This document shows positions 1-8,198 of a stretch of 35,774 nt of DNA, one piece after another. This stretch comes from Chloroflexota bacterium (GTDB lineage Bacteria; Chloroflexota; Dormibacteria; Dormibacterales; Dormibacteraceae): positions 1 to 35,774 of the forward strand of contig VBIU01000015.1 in assembly GCA_005880945.1 (NCBI GenBank), given 5' to 3'. Below the pieces are notes generated by a model that was not told the origin of the DNA, did not search any database, and saw only the letters and a list, made by a program, of their open reading frames with translations. Numbering within the stretch: position 1 is the first letter of the stretch; every line of letters begins with the position of its first letter. Both the position numbers and the translations under genes were made by a program.

Positions 1-759
1 CAGGACTTCTCCCTGCACACACCGGCATTCGCCGGCTATGCAGGTCCGGCAATCCGGTGGATCAAGAGGCTTGCGTTCGACAAGGCGGGCGGCCAGGAGA
101 TCACGATGACTCTCCACGTCAGCACCCACCTCGACGCGCCGGCACACTTCCTGTCAGGAGGCAAGTTCATCGGTGAGCTCGGCCTCGACTTCCTCGTCGG
201 CCCGGCGTGCGTGGTCGACCTGGAGCGCATGGGCCTCGGCGACTTCGACCTGTACGGACCGGAGCACTTTGAACGCTGGGAGAGTGACACCGGGTTGCGG
301 ATCTCGCGTGGTGACATCCTGGTCATCCACACCGGATATCACCGCCACTACCCGGAGAACTGGACCGACCGCTCGCAGGTCGACGAGACGAAGTACTTCA
401 TACGCCACCCAGGGCCCACGCGGGCGTTCGCCGAGTGGGTGCTCGAGCGCGGAGTGCGCTGGATCGCGGTGGATGCCGGCAGCGCCGACCACCCGATGAA
501 CACCGTCATCCGGCGCGTCCGCGCCGACGAGGCCGAGGAGGCCGAGAAGAAGCTGGGCCGCAGCCTGGACGAGATCTTTCCGAAAGCCGACTACCAGATC
601 ATGCACACGCTTCTGTTCCCGCACGACATAGTCCACATCGAAAACCTTGGTGGTCAGATCGATGACGTGCTCGACCAGAAGATCCTTTTCGGCTGCTTCC
701 CGTGGCGGTTCCAGGGCGGTGAGGCCGCCTTGTGCCGCGCCGTCGCGATGCTGGAATGA
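1..759 (+). CDS. Cyclase-family metal-dependent hydrolase (5' partial)
   Basis: The frame is open from base 1, so the true start lies outside the window; an internal ATG at 106 is in frame but sits just before the metal-binding motif and is unlikely to be the start. The motif HVSTHLDAPAHF matches the HxxTHxDxPxHF metal site of the cyclase family (Pfam Cyclase; kynurenine formamidase, isatin hydrolase and relatives), which hydrolyse amide or formamide bonds with Mn or Zn. The stop TGA overlaps the ATG of the next gene (ATGA), so it belongs to the molybdenum-hydroxylase operon downstream. The context suggests it hydrolyses an amide or a ring in the same heterocycle pathway. Family confidence is high; the substrate is unknown. 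Confidence 0.85.
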   Translation, partial: QDFSLHTPAFAGYAGPAIRWIKRLAFDKAGGQEITMTLHVSTHLDAPAHFLSGGKFIGELGLDFLVGPACVVDLERMGLGDFDLYGPEHFERWESDTGLRISRGDILVIHTGYHRHYPENWTDRSQVDETKYFIRHPGPTRAFAEWVLERGVRWIAVDAGSADHPMNTVIRRVRADEAEEAEKKLGRSLDEIFPKADYQIMHTLLFPHDIVHIENLGGQIDDVLDQKILFGCFPWRFQGGEAALCRAVAMLE

Positions 760-1508
760 AGCCGCCGCCGTTCGAGTACCACTCGCCGTCGACAGTTGAG
801 GAGGCGTGCGCTCTTCTCGGCTCCCTGGAGGACGCGAAGGTCCTGGCGGGCGGCCAGTCGCTCGTCCCTCTGCTGAACTTCCGGCTCGCCCGTCCCTCAC
901 ACCTCGTCGACATCAACCGCATTCCCGGCCTGGACGCGATATACGAACGGGACGGTGGCGTGGCAGTGCAGGCGCTGGCGCGCCAGGCGGGGGTGGAAGA
1001 CTCCGAGCTGGTGGCTCGGGTGTGCCCGCTGTTGACGGCGGCGGTCCGGCTGGTGGCACATCGCGTGATCCGCAACCGCGGCACTGTATGTGGCAGCCTC
1101 GCTCACGCCGACCCCGCCTCGGAGCTGCCTGCAGTTTTGCTCGCGCTGGGCGGCCATGTGATCGCGCGCTCGGCTCGTGGAGATCGCGTCATCGAGGCTG
1201 GGACTTTCTTCAGGGGCGTTTTCGAAACCGCGCTGGAGCCGGATGAGCTGCTGGTCGAGGCGTGGTTCCCCGCGTCGCCAGGACCGTTCGCCATCCTCGA
1301 GGAGTCGCGTCGCCATGGCGACTTTGCCCTCGCCGGCGTCGTCCGAGCGGCGGACCGGCTTGCGTTGTTCGGCGTCGCCCCCACCCCTGTTCTGGCCGAT
1401 CCGGCCGATCCGGCACGCGGGCTGCGGCCGAGCGGCGACCTCGAGGCGACGCCCGAGTTTCGACTTCACCTGGTCCGGACCCTGACCGACAGAGCATTTG
1501 CCGCGTGA
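756..1508 (+). CDS. Molybdenum hydroxylase FAD-binding (medium) subunit, CoxM/XDH type
   Basis: This 250-residue protein begins MKPPPFEYHSP. It carries the two FAD-binding signatures of the medium subunit of CO dehydrogenase/xanthine dehydrogenase enzymes: AGGQSLVPLLNFR near residue 35 and TVCGSLAHADPASELP near residue 110. It would pass electrons from the 2Fe-2S clusters to an external acceptor. The ATG overlaps the upstream stop, and its own TGA overlaps the GTG start of the 2Fe-2S subunit, so the three genes look translationally coupled. The length is slightly short for the family (about 280-290 residues), mostly at the C-terminal end. The subunit assignment is confident; the substrate is set by the large subunit. 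Confidence 0.88.
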   Translation: MKPPPFEYHSPSTVEEACALLGSLEDAKVLAGGQSLVPLLNFRLARPSHLVDINRIPGLDAIYERDGGVAVQALARQAGVEDSELVARVCPLLTAAVRLVAHRVIRNRGTVCGSLAHADPASELPAVLLALGGHVIARSARGDRVIEAGTFFRGVFETALEPDELLVEAWFPASPGPFAILEESRRHGDFALAGVVRAADRLALFGVAPTPVLADPADPARGLRPSGDLEATPEFRLHLVRTLTDRAFAA

Positions 1509-2002
1509 AGGTCAACGGTTTCGTCCACCCGGCCCAGCGCGATCCGCGTCGCCTGCTCTCGGACCATCTTCGACACGACCTCGGTCTGACCGGCACGCAC
1601 GTTGGCTGCGAGCATGGGGTCTGCGGCTGCTGCACGGTGCTGTTCGACGGAGCGCCGGTGCGGTCGTGCCTGATGCTCGCGGTTCAGGCCGAAGGCCACG
1701 AAGTGTCGACCGTCGAGGGCCTGGCCGTTTTGGGGGCGCCGCTGCATCCGGTGCAGCAGGCGTTCCACGAATGTCACGGCCTCCAGTGCGGCTTCTGCAC
1801 GCCCGGGTTCGTGATGTCGGTGGTCGGCCTGCTGGCACAGCATCCGAACCCGACGCGCGAGCAGATCGAGGAGGGCATCTCAGGGAACCTCTGCAGGTGC
1901 ACCGGGTATGCATCGATCAGACGCGCGGTGCAAAGGGCGTCCGAACTCTCGCAGCAGACCCCCTCCCCCCTCCGGGGGGAGGGTTGGGGTAAGGGGCGTT
2001 AG
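1505..2002 (+). CDS. Molybdenum hydroxylase 2Fe-2S (small) subunit, CoxS type
   Basis: The GTG start at 1505 overlaps the upstream TGA (GTGA). Eight cysteines form the two expected clusters: C35, C40, C43 and C55 make the plant-ferredoxin-type site, and C95, C98, C130 and C132 (CGFC and CRC) make the second site. The N-terminus starts right at the VKVNG strand, so it is minimal. The last residues after about 150 (TPSPLRGEGWGKGR) are not family sequence: they are encoded by a G/C-rich inverted repeat that has run into the gene and now supplies its stop. Its partners are the FAD subunit upstream and the molybdopterin subunit 5 bases downstream. Confidence 0.9.
   Translation: MKVNGFVHPAQRDPRRLLSDHLRHDLGLTGTHVGCEHGVCGCCTVLFDGAPVRSCLMLAVQAEGHEVSTVEGLAVLGAPLHPVQQAFHECHGLQCGFCTPGFVMSVVGLLAQHPNPTREQIEEGISGNLCRCTGYASIRRAVQRASELSQQTPSPLRGEGWGKGR
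1961..1983. repeat. G/C-rich inverted repeat at the end of the coxS-like gene
   Basis: The 10-base arm CCCTCCCCCC (1961-1970) is perfectly complementary to GGGGGGAGGG (1974-1983), with a 3-base TCC spacer, and is followed by GTTGGGGTAAGGGGCG. This resembles the dispersed intergenic repeat found in many GC-rich genomes that translates as LRGEGWGEG. Here it lies inside the reading frame. It may also act as an RNA hairpin between the small- and large-subunit genes. Confidence 0.7.
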
Positions 2003-2007
2003 CCGGC

Positions 2008-4347
2008 ATGACCACGAAATGGTTCGGCGAACGAGTGCAGCGCGTAGAGGACGATCGCCTTCTGCGCGGCAGGGGCCGCTTCACCGACGACATCCAGGAG
2101 GGCGGTGACCGCGCCCTCGAGTCCTGCCTGGTCCGCTCCCCCTACGCGCACGCGCGCATCAACTCGATCGATGTCAGCGCGGCCCGGGCGCTGCCCGGCG
2201 TGGTCGCCGTCTACGTCGCAGCCGACCTTCCCTTCGGCGACACCGACCTACCGATCCTGATCCCACATCCAAACCTGACGCACGGCCGCACGCAGCGCTG
2301 CCTCGCTTCAGAGGTCGTGCGCTATGCCGGCGAAGCCGTCGCGTTCGTCGTGGCCGACAGTCGCTACATCGCCGAGGATGCAGCCGAGCTCGTGCAGGTC
2401 GACTACGAGCCACTGCCGGTGGTGATCACGCCGGAGGTGGCAGCGGCCGCGGAGCACCTCGTCCACGACGATGTACCCGGCAACGTCGCCGCGGAGATGC
2501 TGCAGGAGGTGGGCGACGTCGGTGCGGCGATGAAGTCCGCCCCGCACCGGAAGCGCCTGCATTTCCGTTTCGAGCGAGGCGCCGCCAGCCCGATGGAGGC
2601 GCGAGCAGTGTGGGCCAGGTGGTCGGATCCGGAGCAAAAGCTCACTGTCTACGACTCCACCCAATCGCCGACATCGATTCGCGGCGGCCTGGCGGTCCTG
2701 TTCGGCCTCCCTGAATCCAGCGTGGAGGTCATCGCTCCGGACGTGGGCGGCGGCTTCGGCCCGAAGATCATGCTGTTCTACCCCGACGAGCTGCTCGTGC
2801 CCTTCGCCGCGATGCAGCTGGGCCGCCCTGTCAAGTGGACCGAGGATCGGCAGGAGCACTTCCTCGCGGTCAACCACGAGCGGGGACAGGTACACGAAGT
2901 CGAGGTCGGTTTCGACGACGCCGGCCGCGTGCTCGCCTTGAGCGTGGACTTCATCCACGACGCCGGCGCATACACGCCTTACGGCATCATCCTCCCGATC
3001 ATCACCGCGGCCCAGGTGCCAGGGCCTTACAGGGTGCCCAACTATCGGGTTCGTTTTCGCGACGTCTACACCAACGCCACGCCCACATCGCCTTATCGAG
3101 GCGCAGGCAGACCTCACGCGTGCTTTGTGATGGAGAGGACGCTGGACGCCATCGCCTCGGACCTCGGGCTGGACCGCCCCGAGGTGCGGCGGCGCAACTT
3201 CATCCAGCCGGATGAGTTTCCATACGACCTCGGCGTCGCGTGGCAGGACGGCAACACCGTCATCTATGACAGCGGCAACTACCCCGCACTGCTCGAGAAG
3301 GCCATGCAGATGCTGGGCCCGCGGCCGGCCGGCGATCACATCGGCATGGGCCTGGGCGCTTACGTCGAAGGCACAGGCGTCGGACCGTACGAGGGAGCGC
3401 ACGTGCAAGTGCTGGTCTCAGGCAAGGTCGTGGCGGCGACCGGGATCCCCAGCCAGGGGCAGGCCCACGCGACGGTTTGGGCCCAGATCGTCGCCGACGA
3501 GCTCGGCGTGGATGTGGCCGACGTCGAGGTGACGAGCGGCGACACCCGCCGCTTTCCGTGGGGCGTGGGCACCTTCGCGTCGCGCGGCGCGGTCACCGCC
3601 GGCAACGCAATGTCGGTGGCCGCCCGGATGGTGGCGGACAAGGCAAAGCACATCGCGGCCGATCATCTGGAGGCAGACCCGGCTGACCTCGAGCTGGTGG
3701 GCGGCAAGGTAAGCGTCAAAGGCTCACCCGACCGAGGCATCCCTCTGGCCGCGGTCTCGGTGCTCGCCAACCCCGTTCGCTACGCCTTCGGAGGAGGCAC
3801 GGAGGCCGCCACGCAGTTCACGTCCAGGCCGCGCCCAGGCCCGCCTCTTCAGGACGGGGAGCAGCCTGGGCTCGAGGCGACCGGCTACTACAGCCCTCCT
3901 GGATCCACCTGGGCTGCAGGGTGCCATGCGGCGTACGTCCATATCGATCCCAAGACCTTTCGCATGGAGGTGCTCAAGTACGTCGTGGTCCATGACTGTG
4001 GCCGGGTCATCAACCCGCTCGTGGTTGAGGGTCAGATCGAGGGCGGTGTGGCTCAAGGCATCGGCGGAGCCTTCTATGAACGGCTCGCCTACGACGCGGA
4101 CGGTCAGCTGCGCAACGCGTCCTTCATGGAGTTCCTGATGCCGTACGCGACCGAGGTCCCGGCGATCGAGATCGACCACATCGAGACCCCATCCCCGCTC
4201 AATCCGCTGGGCATCAAGGGCGCCGGAGAAGCCGGAGTGATCCCGGTGGGAGCTGTGATCGGATCCGCGATCGAAGAGGCGCTCGGGGTGTCGATCACCG
4301 AGATGCCGCTGTCGCCGCTCAAGCTGTACGAGCTGAGCCGGGCCTAG
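2008..4347 (+). CDS. Molybdenum hydroxylase molybdopterin-binding (large) subunit, CoxL/XDH family
   Basis: This 779-residue protein matches the family length. It has the N-terminal signature RVEDDRLLRGRGRFTDD, the cofactor-binding GGGFG at residues 247-251, PYRGAGR at 362-368 and the catalytic base in KGAGE (Glu741). The active loop lacks the AYxCSFR motif of true (form I) CO dehydrogenase; PYRGAGR is the version seen in form II and other aldehyde/purine/heterocycle hydroxylases, so CO is an unlikely substrate. It should bind a molybdopterin dinucleotide cofactor and hydroxylate a carbon next to nitrogen or an aldehyde using water. The neighbouring ring-opening amidohydrolase and amidase point to an N-heterocycle such as a pyrimidine. 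The start ATG is 5 bases after the small-subunit stop. Confidence 0.9.
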   Translation: MTTKWFGERVQRVEDDRLLRGRGRFTDDIQEGGDRALESCLVRSPYAHARINSIDVSAARALPGVVAVYVAADLPFGDTDLPILIPHPNLTHGRTQRCLASEVVRYAGEAVAFVVADSRYIAEDAAELVQVDYEPLPVVITPEVAAAAEHLVHDDVPGNVAAEMLQEVGDVGAAMKSAPHRKRLHFRFERGAASPMEARAVWARWSDPEQKLTVYDSTQSPTSIRGGLAVLFGLPESSVEVIAPDVGGGFGPKIMLFYPDELLVPFAAMQLGRPVKWTEDRQEHFLAVNHERGQVHEVEVGFDDAGRVLALSVDFIHDAGAYTPYGIILPIITAAQVPGPYRVPNYRVRFRDVYTNATPTSPYRGAGRPHACFVMERTLDAIASDLGLDRPEVRRRNFIQPDEFPYDLGVAWQDGNTVIYDSGNYPALLEKAMQMLGPRPAGDHIGMGLGAYVEGTGVGPYEGAHVQVLVSGKVVAATGIPSQGQAHATVWAQIVADELGVDVADVEVTSGDTRRFPWGVGTFASRGAVTAGNAMSVAARMVADKAKHIAADHLEADPADLELVGGKVSVKGSPDRGIPLAAVSVLANPVRYAFGGGTEAATQFTSRPRPGPPLQDGEQPGLEATGYYSPPGSTWAAGCHAAYVHIDPKTFRMEVLKYVVVHDCGRVINPLVVEGQIEGGVAQGIGGAFYERLAYDADGQLRNASFMEFLMPYATEVPAIEIDHIETPSPLNPLGIKGAGEAGVIPVGAVIGSAIEEALGVSITEMPLSPLKLYELSRA

Positions 4348-4357
4348 CGGCCGGACC

Positions 4358-5494
4358 CTATCCGTCCGCCCTGACGACGGCGGCGACGATGTTGCCCCCC
4401 GGCGGCCCCTGGTGAGAGTTGCGCTCCCCCCCACTCACGTAGTTCGTGGTGCGACCCGTAACTGACGCGACGAGCATCCCTCCCAGCGCTTTTCCGATCT
4501 GATAGGCGTCGGTGTCATCGAGAAGGGTGATCCTCTGGCCGCGGATCCTGTCGCTGCCGGGAATCACCGACTTGGCGAAAACGTGGACCAGGCGCGAAAG
4601 ATCGGTTTCAGAGGGCAGCCCGTTGAAGGTGAGCCCCGCCGAGCGCAATGCGTTTCGCACGCCCTCGGCATCTATGAAGTCCTTGGTGACCGAATGCCCA
4701 ATGCGCAACTCGCTTCGCGACTCGACCGAGTTGCCGAAAACGACAACCTCGCCGTGGCGCTTTTCGCCGCCGGATGACGTCATCGCGACGTTCGAGTAGA
4801 GATCCCAGTTGCGACGCACGACATCGTCCGAAAGCGAGGCCTCCGGCACCTCGCCGAGCGCCATCGCGACACCGAGCGCGGCGGCGTCGTTGGCGTAAGC
4901 GCCCGCACCCTCGGGTCCGAACGTGAGGTCATGTGAGACGACAGTCTTTCCGCGGGATTCCGCATCCTTGATGCTCGCCGTCGTCAGCCCGGGCACTTTG
5001 ACCATGACGAGGTGGACGTCTTCGGGATCAGTCAACCCGGCGTCCGCCATTGCGTGGTGCGTCGCTTCGGCCACCTTGCGAATCTGACCCATGCGGCCGA
5101 CTTCCTCAGGCGGCATCGGATCGGACCCGGCCCGGCCCACAACCAGTCTCTTGTCTTCGCCAGCGGTGTCATCTGGAACGTCGACCCATTCGCGCGTGAC
5201 CGCCGCGATGTGCGGAGTGATCACGCCAGGACATCCCCCCGAGAGGACGAAGATCACCTGCTTGGCCACCTCGTTTGGTGAAATGCCGAGGAACCGTGCA
5301 GTCCATTCGCGAAGCGCGACGTCGGCCCAGACGCGACCCCAATCGTCATGCGCTCCAGTCCCCTCTGTCTTGCCGACCAGTGCGACGAGGGTTTCGGTCT
5401 TGATCTTTCCCAAATCGGCAAGCTTCTGCAAACCTTCGGTGTCGGCCGGGGTCGCCATCGGACACACCAGCAGCTCGACCCTTTGCGCTTTCAT
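4358..5494 (-). CDS. Ring-opening amidohydrolase (barbiturase / cyanuric acid hydrolase family)
   Basis: This 378-residue protein shows the pseudo-threefold layout of the AtzD/TrzD/barbiturase family. Each third has a serine in an SGG motif (Ser85 in LSGGCPG, Ser241 in SSGGEK, Ser354 in VSGGERNSHQG). Likely paired lysines are Lys42 in VGKTEG, Lys166 in VKVPG and Lys308 in FAKS. These enzymes open barbiturate or cyanurate rings by amide hydrolysis. The C-terminal HQGPPGGN segment is also typical of the family. It converges on the molybdenum-hydroxylase operon with a 10-base gap and lies 21 bases downstream of the amidase, with which it probably forms an operon. Barbiturase is favoured over cyanuric acid hydrolase because a hydroxylase that could make barbiturate lies next door; this is inference. 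Confidence 0.88.
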   Translation of the reverse strand: MKAQRVELLVCPMATPADTEGLQKLADLGKIKTETLVALVGKTEGTGAHDDWGRVWADVALREWTARFLGISPNEVAKQVIFVLSGGCPGVITPHIAAVTREWVDVPDDTAGEDKRLVVGRAGSDPMPPEEVGRMGQIRKVAEATHHAMADAGLTDPEDVHLVMVKVPGLTTASIKDAESRGKTVVSHDLTFGPEGAGAYANDAAALGVAMALGEVPEASLSDDVVRRNWDLYSNVAMTSSGGEKRHGEVVVFGNSVESRSELRIGHSVTKDFIDAEGVRNALRSAGLTFNGLPSETDLSRLVHVFAKSVIPGSDRIRGQRITLLDDTDAYQIGKALGGMLVASVTGRTTNYVSGGERNSHQGPPGGNIVAAVVRADG

Positions 5495-5515
5495 CCGACT
5501 ACCTCCGTGCGAATC

Positions 5516-6814
5516 TCAATCCAGGCCTGGTGGCCGCTGAAAGCCGAAGCCGGGCATCGCTTCGAGCTGCTCCGCGAAGTCCAGCAGCTCCCATTCCTGG
5601 CTGAAGCGTCCGACGAGCTGAACGCCGACCGGCAGCCCCTCGTGCGTACCGGCGGGAATCGAGATTGCCGCCACGCGGGCGAAGCTGACAGGAAGCACGA
5701 ACTGCACGTACTGCGCCCATTCGTCGCCGAGGAATGGGGGCACCTTCTCGATCGGCATCGGGAGCAGGCCCAACGTTGGCGTGAGAAGAAAGTCGTAGCC
5801 CGCCTGTAGAGGCTCGTTGACCTTGCGGTTGGCCGCGAGCGTCGCCATCTCGAAGGCCCGGAAGTAGTCGATGGCGGTCAGCGCGCGACCCTGCTCGGCG
5901 AGCTGCCGGATGCCGGGACCGAGCTGGTCCGGCTCGGCGGGAAAGCTCGCCATGTTGGCGCGCCGGACCACGGCGTAACCGTTGGCAACCGGCTCGGGAT
6001 CCCATTCGAGCCTCTCCAGACGATGACCCGCATTTTCCAGCGCGTCGGCGGCTCGCCGGCATGCGGCCTGGCACGCGGCGTCGGCGCCCAGCACGCTGGT
6101 ATCGGCGACGCCGATGCGGCATCTCCGCAGCCGGTCGTACGCAGGCTCGGATGCTGTCGCCGAGGCGACCGAGAACATCAAACGCGCATCGGCCACGGTC
6201 CGAGCGATCGGACCTCGTGAGGAGAGGCCGGCGGCGTCGATCATCTCGCAAGGCACGCGGTCGGGCGACGGGCGGAGCCCCACGACCCCACAGCAGGACG
6301 CGGGGATCCGGATCGAGCCGCCCATGTCCTCTCCCATGGCAACGGTCGCCATCCCCGCGGCCACCGCGGCGGCGCTGCCTCCGCTCGACCCGCCGGGCGT
6401 GATGCCTTCGCGCCATGGATTCTGGGTTGCCGGAAACAGGGTGTTGGTGGTCCCGATCGATGCCGCCAGCTCCGGCAGGTTCGTTTTTCCCAAGATGGCC
6501 ATCCCAGCCGTGCGGGCGCGCGCCACCGGCACCGCATCCTGATCCGCCACCCGGTCGCGCCACGTCGGAGTGCCGTACGTCCATGGCATGCCGGCGACCG
6601 GCTGGCTGTCCTTCACCCCGAGAGTTACGCCGGCCTGCGGCCCGGCTCCGGCACGCGCCTCGTGGTCGACGTAGACGTATGCGTGGATGCGCGGATCCAG
6701 GCGGTCGATCGCCGACAGGTGGGCGCGCACCACCGCCTGGGGATCCATGTTGCCCGCTCCAACCTCGCGCGCGACGTCGACCGCCGAAAGCCATGCGTGA
6801 GAGCTGTCAATCAT
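5516..6814 (-). CDS. Amidase signature family enzyme
   Basis: I chose the ATG at 6814 (MIDSSHAWLSAVDVAREV), giving 432 residues; the 44 codons open upstream of it have no family-like sequence. The Ser-cisSer-Lys triad is clear: Lys68 in LGVKD, Ser143 in GGSSGGS and Ser167 in DMGGSIRIP, with the usual 24-residue gap between the serines. The C-terminal PVGVQLVGR segment is also typical. The ring-opening amidohydrolase follows 21 bases downstream, so this enzyme may act on the opened product: ureidomalonate if the pathway is oxidative pyrimidine breakdown, or carboxybiuret (AtzE-like) if it is triazine breakdown. No good Shine-Dalgarno precedes the ATG. Family certain, substrate inferred. Confidence 0.88.
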   Translation of the reverse strand: MIDSSHAWLSAVDVAREVGAGNMDPQAVVRAHLSAIDRLDPRIHAYVYVDHEARAGAGPQAGVTLGVKDSQPVAGMPWTYGTPTWRDRVADQDAVPVARARTAGMAILGKTNLPELAASIGTTNTLFPATQNPWREGITPGGSSGGSAAAVAAGMATVAMGEDMGGSIRIPASCCGVVGLRPSPDRVPCEMIDAAGLSSRGPIARTVADARLMFSVASATASEPAYDRLRRCRIGVADTSVLGADAACQAACRRAADALENAGHRLERLEWDPEPVANGYAVVRRANMASFPAEPDQLGPGIRQLAEQGRALTAIDYFRAFEMATLAANRKVNEPLQAGYDFLLTPTLGLLPMPIEKVPPFLGDEWAQYVQFVLPVSFARVAAISIPAGTHEGLPVGVQLVGRFSQEWELLDFAEQLEAMPGFGFQRPPGLD

Positions 6815-6992
6815 CTGTGCGCGGCAATTGTCGGGGATCGAGGCATGCGCGCATCGCAAGGGGCCGGCGCAACGTTTGGCCGGACCGGGTTGGTGGTAAT
6901 TTGTGAGGCGAGTAGAGGGGAGTAGCCCTTCGCCGGGACCCGTCAAGACGGTGGCTCGCCACCCGGGCCCGGCGCGGCTTCAACCCCGTGGC

Positions 6993-7025
6993 AAGACCTC
7001 TACATCTCGTAGAAGTGGAGGTTTT
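6993..7025 (+). promoter_or_regulatory. htpX leader hairpin that sequesters the Shine-Dalgarno
   Basis: Bases 6993-7003 (AAGACCTCTAC) can pair with 7015-7025 (GTGGAGGTTTT) in an 11-bp stem (nine Watson-Crick and two G-U pairs) around an 11-base loop. The Shine-Dalgarno GGAGG (7017-7021) is wholly inside the stem, 7 bases before the TTG start. A shorter competing hairpin pairs TCTAC (6999-7003) with GTAGA (7009-7013) and would leave GGAGG free. This is the layout of an RNA thermometer or other translational switch. It is read from sequence only; no folding energy was computed. Confidence 0.55.
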
Positions 7026-7028
7026 CCG

Positions 7029-7901
7029 TTGAACAACGTCAAGACAGCGTTCTGGATGGTCCTCCTGACCGTCATCCTCGTCGTCGTCGGCCGCTTTGTC
7101 GCGGGCGACGTCGGCATGGTGGTCACGTTCGTGCTGGCCGTAGTGCTGAACGGGACGGCCTACTGGTTCTCCGATCGGATTGCCCTTGCGATGGCCCGTG
7201 CGCAGGAAGTGTCGCAGGCCGAGGCGCCGCGGCTGCATGCCATCGCCGACGAGCTTGCGCTCCGCTACGGGGTGCCGAAGCCGCGCGTCTACCTGAGCCC
7301 CGACCCCACTCCGAACGCTTTTGCCACCGGCCGCAACCCACAGCACGCCGCGATCGTGGTCAACCAGGGCTTGCTGGAGCTGCTGAACGATCGCGAGCTG
7401 ACCGGCGTGCTGGCACACGAGCTCGGCCACGTCAGCAACCGCGACATCCTCATCAGCTCGGTCGTGGCGGTGCTCGCCGGGGCGATCACCATGATCGCGA
7501 ACCTCGCTCAATGGTCGCTCTTCTGGGGCGGAGGCAGTCGGGACGGGGATCGTGGCTCGAGCCCCTTCGGCCTGATCGGAGTGCTCCTCACGGTCGTGCT
7601 GGCGCCGCTGGCTGCCACGCTCGTCCAGCTGGCAGTCTCGCGATCGCGCGAGTACGAGGCCGATGCAACCGGCGCGCGCGTCTCGGGCGATCCTCTCGCA
7701 CTCGCGAGCGCTCTGAGCAAGCTGGAGCAGGTCAACAAGCGGGGCGCGTCTCCGGTGGCGCAACCGGCGTTCGCCCACCTGTACATCGTCAATCCGCTCT
7801 CTGGCGGCGGCTTTTCGTCGTTGTTCTCCACGCATCCACCGGTTGAGGAGCGCATCAGGCGCCTGGAGGCGATGACCCTCGCGGGCCAGGTGCGAACGTG
7901 A
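7029..7901 (+). CDS. htpX: HtpX-type M48 membrane metalloprotease
   Basis: The TTG at 7029 is taken as start because it follows GGAGG by 7 bases and gives the characteristic N-terminus MNNVKTAFWMVLL (290 residues). Two hydrophobic segments at residues 7-43 precede a cytoplasmic zinc-protease domain with HELGH at 130-134 and a downstream SREYEADATG segment that supplies the third ligand. Two more hydrophobic stretches (about 143-160 and 182-200) lie between them. HtpX is a heat- and envelope-stress protease that degrades damaged membrane proteins. Its stop overlaps the GTG of a small PGPGW membrane protein. A hairpin covering its ribosome-binding site suggests translational control. Confidence 0.93.
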   Translation: MNNVKTAFWMVLLTVILVVVGRFVAGDVGMVVTFVLAVVLNGTAYWFSDRIALAMARAQEVSQAEAPRLHAIADELALRYGVPKPRVYLSPDPTPNAFATGRNPQHAAIVVNQGLLELLNDRELTGVLAHELGHVSNRDILISSVVAVLAGAITMIANLAQWSLFWGGGSRDGDRGSSPFGLIGVLLTVVLAPLAATLVQLAVSRSREYEADATGARVSGDPLALASALSKLEQVNKRGASPVAQPAFAHLYIVNPLSGGGFSSLFSTHPPVEERIRRLEAMTLAGQVRT

Positions 7902-8173
7902 GCGGGCTCGCCCGGTACTGGCGCCACGTGCCGACTCCCATTCGCAGGCTCGCAGTGCTCCTCCTCGGAGCTCTGCTATTGATCGCAGGGCTCGCCATGC
8001 TCGTCCTGCCGGGCCCGGGGCTCGTGGTGATCGTGGTGGCGTGTTTGGTGCTGGCGACCGAGTTTGCCTGGGCCCATCACCTGCTGCGCCGGGGGATCGC
8101 GTTGGTCCCGGCGCGTTGGCGGCCGGGGATGGAGCGGAGGCTGCCGCCGGTCAGGTCGACGGATCGCCAATAA
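7898..8173 (+). CDS. PGPGW-family small transmembrane protein
   Basis: This 91-residue protein starts at GTG 7898, overlapping the htpX stop (GTGA). Two hydrophobic segments (about residues 18-33 and 36-52) flank LVLPGPGLVVI, followed by LATEFAWA, which together match the PGPGW family of putative membrane proteins. The C-terminal tail is basic. The function of the family is unknown; coupling to htpX suggests co-production in membrane quality control, but this is inference. Confidence 0.8.
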   Translation: MSGLARYWRHVPTPIRRLAVLLLGALLLIAGLAMLVLPGPGLVVIVVACLVLATEFAWAHHLLRRGIALVPARWRPGMERRLPPVRSTDRQ

Positions 8174-8198
8174 CCGCGCGACCAGGCAGAGAGCCGAT

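Noticed and set aside
2008-4347. True (form I) CO dehydrogenase large subunit
   Set aside because: The AYxCSFR active-site loop is absent; PYRGAGR is present.
6873-6900. TTTGGC-N16-TAATTT as a promoter for htpX
   Set aside because: Both boxes are poor matches and the spacer is not ideal; too weak to list.
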